Shown one piece after another: positions 53,180 through 64,000 of a DNA stretch of 64,000 bases (position 1 is the first letter of the stretch; each line of letters begins with the position of its first letter). Under the pieces are notes generated by a model that was not told where the DNA came from, did not search any database, and saw only the letters and a list, made by a program, of their open reading frames with translations. This DNA is from Leisingera sp. ANG-M7 (lineage in GTDB: Bacteria; Pseudomonadota; Alphaproteobacteria; Rhodobacterales; Rhodobacteraceae): assembly GCF_000813965.1 (NCBI RefSeq), contig NZ_JWLI01000006.1:248001-312000 (forward strand). The letters run 5' to 3'. The position numbers were made by a program, and so were the translations under genes.

Positions 53180-54349
53180 ATGATGGCATCCGGGAAAACC
53201 CGCTGGGGCGCGATCCTTGCGGTCTGGGCGGCCGGCCTTGGCGCTGCCGCGCAATACGGCAAGGTGTCGGTTGTCTTTGATCAGCTGGGCGCGCTGTATC
53301 CGGAAGCCGGAGCCGGCCTGAGCCTCAGCGTGTCGATGACGGGCGTGCTGGGCATTCTGATGGGTGCGGTGGCCGGGTTGTTTGTTTCTTCCTTCGGCTA
53401 CCGGCGCACGCTGGTCTGGGCCTTGTGGACAGGCGCCATGATGTCGGCGCTGCAGGTGCTGCATCTGCCCTACGGGCTGTTCCTGGTGACACGCGCGGCC
53501 GAAGGGTTGTCGCACCTGGGCATCGTGGTGGCGGGGCCGACGCTGATGGCGCTCTTGGCAAGCGACCGCCAGCGGGGCACGGCGCTGACGGTGTGGAGCA
53601 CGTTTTTCGGCGTTGCCTTTGCGCTCTTGAATTGGCTGGGGCTGCCGCTGGTGGCCGCGCATGGCCTGCTGTCGCTGTTTGCCGCGCATGCCGCACTGAT
53701 GGCGGTGCTGGCTGTTCTGCTGCAGTGGGCGATGCGGGGCCTGCCGGTGCCGCCGCGCCAGCCGATGCCGCAGCTGGCCAACCTGGCGGCCCTTCATCTG
53801 AAGATCTACCGGTCACCGTTCAAGCTGGCGCCGGCCGCGGGCTGGCTGTTTTACACCACTTGTTTTGTGGCGCTCCTGACGGTGCTTCCGCCGCATCTGC
53901 CAGCGGAGCAGCGGGCCTTTGTGATGGGGGCGTTTCCGCTGATCTCCATCGCGTCGTCGATGCTGTTGGGGGTGGCTTTGTTGCGGGTGATGCCGGCGGT
54001 GCAGCTCATTCAGCTGGGTTTTGGATTATGTGCGGCGGGGGGGCTGTGGCTCTGGGCCATGCCGGGAGATTGGCTGGCGTGTTTTGCGCTGGCGGCGGCC
54101 TTTGGCCTGGTGCAGAGCGGCAGCTTTGCCTGCGTGCCGCAGCTGAACACCACCGCGGCGGATCAGTCTGAGGCCAATGGCGCCATGTCGCAGGCGGGCA
54201 ACGCAGGCAATGTGATCGGCACGCCTCTGTTGCTGGGCTCGCTGGGCCTGGCAGGCTATGGCGGCATGATGCTGGTGGTCTGCGCCCTGTTCCTGGCAGG
54301 CATTCTGGTACACCAGCTGCTGGCCGTACGGCGGCGCGCCTGGGCCTGA
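53180..54349 (+). CDS. MFS transporter
   Basis: This 389-aa protein has about twelve predicted membrane helices. The loop after helix 2 (FGYRRTLVW) resembles the MFS G-x-x-x-D-R-x-G-R-R region in a reduced form. The protein has the general look of CynX/NimT-type carriers. Substrate unknown. The ATG at 53180 is chosen from where the hydrophobic protein begins (MMASGKTRWGAILAVW); the upstream frame spans the lpdA terminator and is rejected. Confidence 0.8.
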   Translation: MMASGKTRWGAILAVWAAGLGAAAQYGKVSVVFDQLGALYPEAGAGLSLSVSMTGVLGILMGAVAGLFVSSFGYRRTLVWALWTGAMMSALQVLHLPYGLFLVTRAAEGLSHLGIVVAGPTLMALLASDRQRGTALTVWSTFFGVAFALLNWLGLPLVAAHGLLSLFAAHAALMAVLAVLLQWAMRGLPVPPRQPMPQLANLAALHLKIYRSPFKLAPAAGWLFYTTCFVALLTVLPPHLPAEQRAFVMGAFPLISIASSMLLGVALLRVMPAVQLIQLGFGLCAAGGLWLWAMPGDWLACFALAAAFGLVQSGSFACVPQLNTTAADQSEANGAMSQAGNAGNVIGTPLLLGSLGLAGYGGMMLVVCALFLAGILVHQLLAVRRRAWA

Positions 54350-54369
54350 GCGGCGGCTCCCGCCCGTCA

Positions 54370-54445
54370 CTGGCCCCAAGGGGCCCGTTCCCGTTGGGCC
54401 AAGCGCCGCGCAAAGCGCGCGGCGCAACGGAATTCGTGCCGAATT
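54370..54445. repeat. cluster of REP-like hairpins before uvrA
   Basis: GGCCCC-AA-GGGGCC, then GCGCCGCGC/GCGCGGCGC around AAAGC, then CGGAATTCG-TGC-CGAATTCCG. The three neighbouring stems resemble the cluster at 43.0 kb. Confidence 0.75.
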
Positions 54446-54505
54446 CCGAACCTAAGAACGGAGCTTTTCCGGCTGCTGCCAGCTGCTGTCAGCAAGTTTC
54501 AACCT

Positions 54506-54520
54506 GTTCGCGCAATGTTC
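54506..54520 (+). promoter_or_regulatory. LexA (SOS) box of uvrA
   Basis: GTTC-N7-GTTC exactly, the alphaproteobacterial LexA site. It is just upstream of a TTGGCG-N16-CTATCT promoter match (54532-54559) and 89 bp before uvrA. Confidence 0.85.
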
Positions 54521-54608
54521 TCTTTTTAGGCTTGGCGTTTTCCACAGCATTCCCTATCTGTAGGGCGGGCGTCCGCCAAGGGTTCGGCGGCGCGGGTACG
54601 GGGGCATT

Positions 54609-57467
<2,859 letters not shown>

Positions 57468-57469
57468 AT

Positions 57470-57490
57470 AAGAGGGGCGCTGCCCCTCTT
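57470..57490 (+). terminator. first hairpin after uvrA
   Basis: AAGAGGGGC-GCT-GCCCCTCTT, 3 nt past the stop. It is followed by TTGGCCTTT only, so it is probably weak. Confidence 0.5.
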
Positions 57491-57510
57491 GGCCTTTGGC
57501 CAATTCACCC

Positions 57511-57534
57511 CGGGATATTTTTGGCCAGATGAAC
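57511..57534 (+). repeat. conserved 3' element, copy after uvrA
   Basis: GGGATATTTTTGGCCAGATG then AAC, just before the second terminator stem, like the elements after cysE and cysK. Confidence 0.5.
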
Positions 57535-57560
57535 AGAGGGGCGTTTGCGCCCCCCTTTTC
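57535..57560 (+). terminator. second, stronger terminator after uvrA
   Basis: GGGGCG-N4-CGCCCC then CCTTTTCTTT. Confidence 0.8.
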
Positions 57561-57561
57561 T

Positions 57562-57996
57562 TTAGGCGGGTTGCGGCGCCGCGGGGCGGGCCAGGACGAG
57601 CGGCACCAGGAACAGCCCCAGGAAGGCCGTGTTCATCGCCACGTTGAACCAGGCGCCGGAGGCGAGGGAGCCGAGGCTGTCGGGGATGTACCAGGCCAGC
57701 AGCGCCGGGAGCAGCAGGCGGCGGCCAAGGGCCGGGTCGGTGCTGTAGATGCGCTCAGTCACCAGGTAGATCAGAACACAGAAGCCGCACATCAACCCGC
57801 CGCTGATGGCTGTCATCAGGGAGGCTGCGCCTGGACTGAGCGCTTGGGCACCGTCCACCGGTAGGAAGGCGAGATCGATGAACAGGCTGAGTACTGCGCC
57901 GAGTGGTGTGACGAGGGCCAGCACCATGGCAAGGCCGAAAGCGGTGCCGAGGATTGAGACAGTCTTGAGCATGCGGATCGCGGCAGTGTGAGACAT
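57562..57996 (-). CDS. four-helix membrane protein, DUF2798-like
   Basis: This 144-aa protein has four predicted membrane helices (about 12-34, 48-72, 82-104, 112-134) and little outside them. It has a DUF2798-like look but the match is by general pattern. AGGAG lies 7 nt before MSHTAAIRML; the longer frame is rejected. It is divergent from an XRE/MmyB regulator, so it is probably under that regulator's control. It is convergent with uvrA. Confidence 0.65.
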   Translation of the reverse strand: MSHTAAIRMLKTVSILGTAFGLAMVLALVTPLGAVLSLFIDLAFLPVDGAQALSPGAASLMTAISGGLMCGFCVLIYLVTERIYSTDPALGRRLLLPALLAWYIPDSLGSLASGAWFNVAMNTAFLGLFLVPLVLARPAAPQPA

Positions 57997-58053
57997 GGGA
58001 AGCTCCTGTGAAATGTCTCCGCCAAGATGCAGCGGAGAGCGGAGGCAAAACAA

Positions 58054-58068
58054 TTACCTGGGGGGTAA
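58054..58068. promoter_or_regulatory. operator candidate in divergent region
   Basis: TTACC-TGGGG-GGTAA, a perfect dyad in the 121-bp region between the membrane gene and the regulator gene. Confidence 0.5.
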
Positions 58069-58117
58069 GTGTATTCCCCGCTGCAGCCCCCTATGCTGCG
58101 GAAAACGGAGGCATCAA

Positions 58118-58888
58118 ATGGCGGAGAGCTTTGGCGCGGTTTTAAAGAAATGGCGCGGGCTGCGGCGGATGAGCCAGATGCAGCTGGCGCTGGAGGCCGG
58201 GGTCTCAGCCCGGCATCTGTCGTTCCTCGAGAGCGGGCGGTCGCGCCACAGCCGGGGCATGGTGCTGCGTCTGAGCCAGGAGTTGCAGCTGCCGGGCGGA
58301 GCACAGAACCAGCTGCTGACCGCTGCCGGTCTGGCGCCGGTCTATGCGAGCCGCCCGCTGGAGGATGCGGAACTGGCGCCGCTCAGGCAGGCGGCGGAAC
58401 AGATGCTCGATGCGCATGCGCCTTTTCCAGCGATGATGATCGACCGTCACTGGACCCTGCTGGATCTGAACCGCCCAATGGAAATGATGCTGGGCAATGC
58501 CGGTATAGCCAAGGGCAGCAGCCTGATCGAGGCACTGCTGGACAATGCGGTCTTGCGTTCGGCGCTGGACAATCTGGAGGAAGTGGAGCGTCACAGCCTT
58601 GCGCGGTTGCGCACGGAACTGGCGCATTTCGGTGCTGATCCGGTTCTGGAGCGCGCGGTGGCGCGGCTGCAGGCAAATGCTGCCGCCCATGATGCGCCGC
58701 AGGAGGGCGTGCTGCCCGCAGTGATCCCCGCGCGTTACCGGATGGGCGGGCAGGTTTTGGCCTTTTTCTCAACCATCACCCAGTTCGGCGGCACCGGTGA
58801 CCTAGCGATGTCGGAGCTGAGGGTCGAGATGCTGTTTCCTGCCGATGAGGCAACACGTCAAATGATAGCAGCGATGGCCGGGGCCTGA
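58118..58888 (+). CDS. helix-turn-helix regulator, XRE N-terminus and MmyB-like C-terminus
   Basis: This 256-aa regulator has an N-terminal HTH (about 5-60, LKKWRGLRRMSQMQLALEA and VSARHLSFLESGRSRHSRGM) and a MmyB-like ligand-binding PAS domain (about 95-255, MIDRHWTLLDLNRPMEMMLG). Members often bind fatty acids or similar ligands and control a divergent gene. GGAGG stands 6 nt before the ATG. Its target is likely the adjacent membrane gene, through the dyad at 58054-58068. Confidence 0.88.
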   Translation: MAESFGAVLKKWRGLRRMSQMQLALEAGVSARHLSFLESGRSRHSRGMVLRLSQELQLPGGAQNQLLTAAGLAPVYASRPLEDAELAPLRQAAEQMLDAHAPFPAMMIDRHWTLLDLNRPMEMMLGNAGIAKGSSLIEALLDNAVLRSALDNLEEVERHSLARLRTELAHFGADPVLERAVARLQANAAAHDAPQEGVLPAVIPARYRMGGQVLAFFSTITQFGGTGDLAMSELRVEMLFPADEATRQMIAAMAGA

Positions 58889-58909
58889 CCGGGCCGCCCA
58901 GCACAGCAC

Positions 58910-59248
58910 TTACTGGGCGAGGCTGTCTGCAGAACCGATCAAGCGCAGAACCTTCTGGGTTTCCCGGTTCACCTGATAAACATAACCGCCGGCCTGCACA
59001 TAAGTAGCGTAGGGGTCCGGCGCCCAATGGCCCGGCTCACCGATCCAGGTGTAGTCATCCAGGATGTGGTCGCCGCGGCGGTAGAACTTTTTGGCAGCCG
59101 GCCCGGGTGTGCAGTGCGAGGCTTTCATCGCCAGCCCCTGCGGGCATTCCAATGCGTCCTTGTCCGGGCTGCCATTGCCGGCAGCCAGCGGAATCGCCAG
59201 CGCGCTGGCAGCGGCAAGAACAGATATTGGAACAAGGCGGCGTAACAT
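58910..59248 (-). CDS. small exported protein of unknown function
   Basis: This 112-aa protein has a signal peptide (about 1-23, LVPISVLAAASALAIPLAAG). A Cys pair follows in ALECPQGLAMKASHCTPG. The rest resembles a small secreted domain with GDHILDDYTWIGEPGHWAPDP, then YVQAGGYVYQVNRETQKVL, found in many Roseobacter hypothetical proteins. The ATG is the only sensible start. Function unknown. Confidence 0.7.
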   Translation of the reverse strand: MLRRLVPISVLAAASALAIPLAAGNGSPDKDALECPQGLAMKASHCTPGPAAKKFYRRGDHILDDYTWIGEPGHWAPDPYATYVQAGGYVYQVNRETQKVLRLIGSADSLAQ

Positions 59249-59346
59249 TTACAGCGGGTCCTCTTTGCGCTGTCCTTCACATAAAGGGTCCGGCGGCAAA
59301 GCCAAGAGGGGCTGAAAACGGGAGGCGGCGGGTTGCCGGTTGCAGC

Positions 59347-60918
59347 TCAGGCGGCGGCAAGAACCCGCGCTTCAAAGCTGCGCAGCGAGAGCCGGGCGGC
59401 ATTTCCGTAGCCACGGCCGGTTTCAGCGCAAAGTTCAGGGAACAATTCGCGGATTTCCGCCTGTGTGCCGGCATCGAAGCCGGCCGCGGTTTCAGGGCCG
59501 GGCTGGTAGCTTTCGCTGAGGGCGCCATTCGCCCAGACGATCTGGTGGCTGCCGAACAGGAGGTGGAAATACTCTGCCCTCTGCATCTCAAGTGCCGGTC
59601 GCACGGTCTTGTCGTTGACCAGGTCCTTGGCTTTGACCAGGACTTCCTCCTCGCCGAACAGAAGCTCTGCCAGCGGGCCGGACACGACCATCCGGTGCTG
59701 CGGGGACACATAGAGGTCGCGGTTATTGCCGCAGCTGCCCTTGACAAAACGGACCGGAGCCGTTTCGGCTGTGCATGCGGTGCTGCGGCTGCCGATCCAC
59801 TTCAGAACCTGCGGGCCGTTGTCGTAGGTCAGAACTTCCATGCCCGGGCGCAGGTCCTCGACCGGGATCTCGCCATCCGGGGTCCGGATCAGCGTGCCGC
59901 GCAGGAAGCAGGGCACGGTCTGGGTAATCTCTACCAGCCCGGTGTCAGAGTTCCCCTGGCCGTTGTCCGCAGTATAGTTGAAGTAGACTGTTTCTAAATC
60001 GCCGTCTGTCACTACGGTGAAAGTGCCGTCAGCATTCAGGGTGATTTGCTGCCCGGTCGGCAGGGTAACGGTGTCCCCGGCGGTGACCGGCTGACCATTG
60101 ATATGGGTCACGGTCAGCGTGCCGGCGGCGGTGGTGTCATTCTCCAGAACGTCCAGCACCCGGGTCTTGTTGATGGCGAATTCCGCCTCATCATCCTGGG
60201 CCACCACGGCGGTCTGGACTGAACCGCCGGCGATCAGCAGATTGGTGTCATAGCTGCTGTCGGAGGTATCAGCGACGCCGATCTTCAGCGTGTTGATTTC
60301 ACCTGCGTTCACGGGAGCAATGAACGTCAGGGTGATGGTGAACCCGTCCATTTCGGTGTTGTACTGGTCGCCGGTGTTGTCGACATAGACGTTCTCGGTG
60401 CCGTCATTGATGTTGCCGATCGAGGCGGTGCCGTCACCGATGGAGACCTGCGCCTCAACACCGTTCACCCAAACGCCAATGACGTCGTTGTATTGGGAGC
60501 TGGCAAACTCAGGGTATTCTTCGGACGAGAGCACGAAGTCGATGGTCAGCGTGTCGCCGTCCGGTACAAAATCGACCTCCAGGAAGGATGCGTCAAATGT
60601 GCTGGCACCCGCCAGCGCGTCGAAATCTGCATCGCCGTTTACACCGCTGGTATTGGTGGAGGTGTTGGTGTTCTGGTTGGTGTTGGTTGAGCCGTCGCTG
60701 TTGGTGAAGTCCCGTACATAGCCGGTTGACAGGATGACGCCTGAATCCGCGGGGGCCACGCCAGGTGTGGTAATGTCCGCGCCGGTGTAGATACCGGAGG
60801 AAAGAGTGTCGCCGCTGTAGCTGGCGCTGGTCACAGTCACGCCGTCGCCGAAAATCTCCTCCGCCATCTGGGTGGCGGTCGCGGAGGAGTCGATGTTCAG
60901 TTCGGTCGCAGTGGCCAT
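59347..60918 (-). CDS. choice-of-anchor L and Hint domain protein
   Basis: This 523-aa acidic protein has no classical signal peptide and opens MATATELNIDSSAT. A choice-of-anchor L-type domain covers about 15-235 (DFDALAGASTFDASFLEVDF, SSEEYPEF, YNDVIGVWVNG). A cadherin-like/Ig-like linker follows (about 240-335, LDVLENDTTAAGTLTVT). A Hint domain begins at Cys337 (VPCFLRGTLIRTPDGEIPV) and includes YVSPQHRMVV. Hint domains can cut and rejoin their own chain. It is probably exported by type I secretion, which is inference. Confidence 0.87.
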   Translation of the reverse strand: MATATELNIDSSATATQMAEEIFGDGVTVTSASYSGDTLSSGIYTGADITTPGVAPADSGVILSTGYVRDFTNSDGSTNTNQNTNTSTNTSGVNGDADFDALAGASTFDASFLEVDFVPDGDTLTIDFVLSSEEYPEFASSQYNDVIGVWVNGVEAQVSIGDGTASIGNINDGTENVYVDNTGDQYNTEMDGFTITLTFIAPVNAGEINTLKIGVADTSDSSYDTNLLIAGGSVQTAVVAQDDEAEFAINKTRVLDVLENDTTAAGTLTVTHINGQPVTAGDTVTLPTGQQITLNADGTFTVVTDGDLETVYFNYTADNGQGNSDTGLVEITQTVPCFLRGTLIRTPDGEIPVEDLRPGMEVLTYDNGPQVLKWIGSRSTACTAETAPVRFVKGSCGNNRDLYVSPQHRMVVSGPLAELLFGEEEVLVKAKDLVNDKTVRPALEMQRAEYFHLLFGSHQIVWANGALSESYQPGPETAAGFDAGTQAEIRELFPELCAETGRGYGNAARLSLRSFEARVLAAA

Positions 60919-61051
60919 AGCGGGCGCCTCAATCCGGGAGCTGGTTAACGGGTTGTTTTCCGGAATGCTGCTGAATTGCGGCGGAATAGTGGCGGGCCTT
61001 GGTCGAAATCCTGAAGTTTACTCGAATTTTAGAGGAATTTTTGGAATGCCG

Positions 61052-61087
61052 GAAAAGATAGAGGCCGGCCCCGTCAGGGACCGGCCT
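61052..61087 (-). terminator. intrinsic terminator of the valine operon
   Basis: Stem GGCCGGCCCC/GGGACCGGCC with one wobble; on the minus strand it is followed by TCTATCTTTTCC. It is 48 nt past the mmsB stop. Confidence 0.8.
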
Positions 61088-61134
61088 TGCGCGCTGCCGG
61101 TTTGGGAGGTGGCCGCGTGCCGCGGCTGGGCGTC

Positions 61135-62010
61135 TCAGCCCTCCCGGCTGCGCTTTTCGAACCGTGGCAGCATGGCAGAGAAGTCCATGCCTTTGCCGTC
61201 TTCGTCCTCGACGAATTTTTTGTAGAGCGCCATGGCCAGCTCGCCCATCGGGGTGTCGGCATCGGCGCTTTCGGCGGCCTGCTGGCTGAGGCCCAGGTCC
61301 TTGAGCATCAGCTCCGCTGCAAAACCCGGCTGGTAGTTGTTGTCAGCGGGCGATTGCGGGCCGACGCCGGGGGCGGGGCAATAGGCGTTCATGGTCCAGC
61401 TGTAGCCTGAGGAAGTGGAAACCACGTCGAACATCTTCTGCCGGTCGAGGCCCAGCTTGTCAGCCAGGGCAAAGGCTTCGCAGGTGGCGATCATGGTGAC
61501 GCCCAGGATCATGTTGTTGCAGATCTTGGCCGCCTGGCCGGCACCGGCCTCGCCGCAATGCACGGCCTTCTGGCCCATGATATCAAACAGAGGCTCAGCG
61601 GCCGCAAACGCCTCTGCCGAGCCGCCGGCCATGAAGGTGAGCGTGCCGCCGGCCGCGCCGCCGATACCGCCGGAGACCGGCGCGTCGACGGACAGGAGGC
61701 CTGCGGCCTCCGTCTGCTCAGCCACCGCGCGGGCAGAATCCACGTCGACGGTGGAGCAGTCGATCAGAGCGGCGCCCTTGGCCATGGCCGGGATAACTTC
61801 CGCTGCGACCGCGCGCAGGATAGCACCGTTCGGCAGCATGGTGATGACGGCATCAGCACCAGCTGCGGCATCAGGGCCGGAAGCAGCCATGGTGACGCCT
61901 TCGATGCTGACATCGGCCATGTCGAAGCCGGTGACCTCGTGGCCGGCCTTGGCGAGGTTAGCGGCCATCGGCCCGCCCATGTTGCCCAGCCCGATAAATC
62001 CGATCTTCAT
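61135..62010 (-). CDS. mmsB: 3-hydroxyisobutyrate dehydrogenase
   Basis: This 291-aa NAD enzyme oxidises 3-hydroxyisobutyrate to methylmalonate semialdehyde in valine breakdown. GFIGLGNMGGPMA binds NAD; DAPVSGGIGGA and the catalytic Lys in GAGQAAKICNNM are conserved. SGYSWTMNAYCPAPGVGP is typical of the HIBADH subgroup. It overlaps the upstream gene by 4 nt. Confidence 0.95.
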   Translation of the reverse strand: MKIGFIGLGNMGGPMAANLAKAGHEVTGFDMADVSIEGVTMAASGPDAAAGADAVITMLPNGAILRAVAAEVIPAMAKGAALIDCSTVDVDSARAVAEQTEAAGLLSVDAPVSGGIGGAAGGTLTFMAGGSAEAFAAAEPLFDIMGQKAVHCGEAGAGQAAKICNNMILGVTMIATCEAFALADKLGLDRQKMFDVVSTSSGYSWTMNAYCPAPGVGPQSPADNNYQPGFAAELMLKDLGLSQQAAESADADTPMGELAMALYKKFVEDEDGKGMDFSAMLPRFEKRSREG

Positions 62011-63053
62011 TGCACGTCCTCCTCAAATGTCAGCGCGTCGGCGCCCAGCGGCGCCAGCATGTTCTCGACCGCCTGCGGCGGGACGGCCTCGCCCGCATAT
62101 TGCCACTGCGGGTTGCGGTCCTTGTCGATGATCTGGGCCCGGATGCCCTCCAGAAAATCGCTGTGTTCCATAGCGCGGAATGTGTAGCGGTATTCCAGGT
62201 CCAGCGCCCGGCGGATGGCAGGGCCGTCGGCACGCAGCCGGCGCAGCATTTCCAGCGTGCAGGCCATCGACAGCGGCGAGTTTCGTTTGAGAGATTTCAG
62301 TGCGGCAGCGGCAAATTCGCTATCTCCGGCCTCAAGACTGGCAAGAATGTCCTCTAGGCTGTCCTTGCCGAAGTGTCTGGTCGTGTGCTCGCGAACCGTG
62401 CGCAGCTTTCCCTCAGCCGCGGGCTTGGCGGCATCCTCGACCAGCCTGGCGCTGCCGGTTTCCTCCAGCGCGGAGATCAGAGCCGGCCATTGGTCCTGCG
62501 GGATGAAGTAGTCGGCAAAGCCTGCGAGGATGGCATCATCCGCGCCCATCCTAGCGGCAGTCATGCCAAGGTATTCCCCCAGGTGATCCGGCGCCAGCGA
62601 CAGCATCAGGGAACCGCCCACGTCCGGCACCAGGCCGATGCCGACCTCCGGCATGGCGATCTGGCTGCTTTCGCCGACGACCCGGTGGGTGCCGTGGCAG
62701 CCGATGCCGACGCCGCCGCCCATGGTGAATCCTTGCATGAAGCTGATCACTGGCTTCTTATACTCAAAAATCAGTGCGTTCAGCCGGTATTCATCGCGCC
62801 AGAAAGTACGGCCATAGGAATAGTCGCCCTTGGTGCCGGTGTCATAGAGCTCGGCAATATCACCGCCTGCGCAAAATGCCTTGTCGCCCTCGGCGTCGAT
62901 CACCACCAGTTTGACGGTGTCATCCCTTGCCCAGTCGCGCATGGCGGCGTCGATAGCCATGCACATCTCATAGCTCATCGCGTTCAGCGCCTTGGGGCGG
63001 GTGAAGGTGATGCGGCCGGCCTGGCCGGAATTGCGGATGTGGATGTCACTCAT
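62007..63053 (-). CDS. 3-hydroxyisobutyryl-CoA hydrolase (enoyl-CoA hydratase family)
   Basis: This 348-aa crotonase-fold protein fits HIBYL-CoA hydrolase: the oxyanion loops ALNAMSYEM, CAGGDIAEL and MGGGVGIGCHGTHRV, then EVGIGLVPDVGGS with the catalytic Glu and Asp. The length is longer than simple hydratases and right for this enzyme. Its place between an acyl-CoA dehydrogenase and mmsB supports the valine role. It has a 50-bp gap from the dehydrogenase gene. Confidence 0.9.
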   Translation of the reverse strand: MSDIHIRNSGQAGRITFTRPKALNAMSYEMCMAIDAAMRDWARDDTVKLVVIDAEGDKAFCAGGDIAELYDTGTKGDYSYGRTFWRDEYRLNALIFEYKKPVISFMQGFTMGGGVGIGCHGTHRVVGESSQIAMPEVGIGLVPDVGGSLMLSLAPDHLGEYLGMTAARMGADDAILAGFADYFIPQDQWPALISALEETGSARLVEDAAKPAAEGKLRTVREHTTRHFGKDSLEDILASLEAGDSEFAAAALKSLKRNSPLSMACTLEMLRRLRADGPAIRRALDLEYRYTFRAMEHSDFLEGIRAQIIDKDRNPQWQYAGEAVPPQAVENMLAPLGADALTFEEDVQ

Positions 63054-63103
63054 CTGGCGTGCTCCATCAGTATGTCTTGCCGTACAGTCTGGGGCAGGGC
63101 GGG

Positions 63104-64000
63104 TCAGCCTGCAATCAGCTGGCGCGAGACGATCAGGCGCATGATCTCGTTGGTGCCTTCCAGGATCTGGTGCACCCGCAAGTCGCGGACGATCTTCTCA
63201 ACTCCATAATCCGCCAAATAGCCGTAGCCGCCGTGCAGCTGCAGGCAGCCGTTGGCCACGTCAAAGGCGGTGTCGGTAACCATCAGCTTGGCCATGGCGC
63301 AGAACTTGGTGGCGTCATGGGCGCCGGTGTCCAGTTTCCACGCGGCCTGGCGCAGGAAGGTGCGGGCTGCCTGCAGGCGGGTTTCATATTCCGCCAGCCG
63401 GAACTGCAGCGCTTGGAACTGGTTGATGGATTTGCCGAAGGCCTTGCGCTCGGACATGTACTGGACGGTCTGATCCAGCGCCGCCTGAGCGCCGCCCAAT
63501 GCACCGGCAGAGATGTTCAGCCGTCCGCCGTCGAGCCCCGCCATAGCATAGGAGAAGCCCTTGCCTTCCTCACCGATCAGGTTGTCTGCGGGGATTGCGC
63601 AGTCGTCGAACTGCACCTGCGAGGTGGGTTGCGCCTTCCAGCCCATCTTGTCCTCCAGCGCGCCGAAAGACAGGCCCGGGTTGCCGTCCTCGACCACCAC
63701 AGTGGAGATCCCCTTGGGGCCGTCTTCGCCGGTGCGGCACATCACGACATAGGCGTCAGAATAGGAGCCGCCGGAGATGAATGCCTTGGTGCCGTTCAGG
63801 ATGTAACCCTCATTGCTGCGCTCGGCGCGGGTTTTGAGAGCAGCGGCGTCAGAGCCGGAGCCCGGCTCGGTCAGGCAGTAGGAGAAGATCTTCTCCATGG
63901 TGCAGAGGCTGGGCAGCCATTTCTGCTTGGTCTCCTCGGAGCCGAACTTGTCGATCATGCCGCCGCACATGTTGTGGATCGACAGGAAGGAGCCGATGGC
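63104..64000 (-). CDS. acyl-CoA dehydrogenase, probably isobutyryl-CoA (5' end beyond window)
   Basis: The frame is open to the window edge, with 299 codons including the stop. It covers the middle beta domain and C-terminal helices of an acyl-CoA dehydrogenase: FSYCLTEPGSGSDAAALKT, RDLRVHQILEGTNEIMRLIVSRQL, and QLHGGYGYLADYGVEK. The catalytic Glu is in LEGTNE. The operon partners make isobutyryl-CoA the likely substrate. The true N-terminus is not in the window; the ATG at 63970 is internal. Confidence 0.92.
   Translation of the reverse strand, partial: AIGSFLSIHNMCGGMIDKFGSEETKQKWLPSLCTMEKIFSYCLTEPGSGSDAAALKTRAERSNEGYILNGTKAFISGGSYSDAYVVMCRTGEDGPKGISTVVVEDGNPGLSFGALEDKMGWKAQPTSQVQFDDCAIPADNLIGEEGKGFSYAMAGLDGGRLNISAGALGGAQAALDQTVQYMSERKAFGKSINQFQALQFRLAEYETRLQAARTFLRQAAWKLDTGAHDATKFCAMAKLMVTDTAFDVANGCLQLHGGYGYLADYGVEKIVRDLRVHQILEGTNEIMRLIVSRQLIAG

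Overview
The window is high-GC alphaproteobacterial DNA, very probably a marine Roseobacter-group member (Rhodobacteraceae; the Leisingera/Phaeobacter/Ruegeria neighbourhood). The reasons are a complete Rhodobacterales-type gene transfer agent (GTA) cluster, a pyruvate dehydrogenase E1 beta subunit with its own lipoyl domain, a GTTC-N7-GTTC SOS box before uvrA, and a choice-of-anchor/Hint surface protein. No tRNA, rRNA, CRISPR array or transposase was seen.

Layout. 1-9.6 kb: the end of a cytochrome b561, then a fatty-acid synthesis block (fabD, fabG, acpP, fabF, mltG). Its middle holds a HisA-like protein that lacks a catalytic Asp and two tandem, paralogous periplasmic-sensor/PilZ membrane proteins. 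9.6-25.1 kb: a 132-aa protein of unknown function, then the full GTA structural cluster: small and large terminase, portal, g3.5, prohead protease, capsid, connectors, tail tube, chaperones, tape measure, distal tail, hub, NlpC/P60 peptidase, megatron and one trailing gene. 25.3-29.1 kb: a DksA/TraR zinc-finger protein, cysE, cysK and a DUF2189 membrane protein. 29.2-33.2 kb (minus strand): pdhA, pdhB, a small low-GC reading frame, pdhC. 33.5-38.3 kb: an SDR, a DivIC/FtsB-like protein, pgk, cytosolic and exported cyclophilins, a DUF3179 protein. 38.4-43.6 kb: a bactofilin/M23 peptidase pair, an Imm11-like protein, a winged-helix plus RMF-like fusion, a DUF455 ferritin-like protein, bcp. 43.6-54.3 kb: an AsmA-like giant, queA, two MFS transporters, DUF924 and GFA proteins, a coiled-coil membrane protein and lpdA. 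54.6-64 kb: uvrA, a DUF2798-like membrane protein with a divergent MmyB-type regulator, a small secreted protein, the Hint protein, and a valine-degradation operon (isobutyryl-CoA dehydrogenase, 3-hydroxyisobutyryl-CoA hydrolase, mmsB) running off the right end.

The most interesting signals are regulatory or structural. (1) A dyad TGCGTAC-N5-GTACGCA lies upstream of both GTA g1 and g3; before g1 it is centred about 60 bp upstream of the start predicted from an excellent sigma-70 promoter. (2) A REP-like palindrome of about 110 bp is inserted in frame inside GTA g14, between two of the expected catalytic residues. (3) A low-GC dyad GTTTAAC-N2-TAAAC lies just before both pdhA and lpdA, which are 18 kb apart, pointing to a shared regulator of the pyruvate dehydrogenase complex. 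(4) A conserved 3' sequence (GAGTATTTTTGG-like) precedes the intrinsic terminators of cysE, cysK and uvrA.
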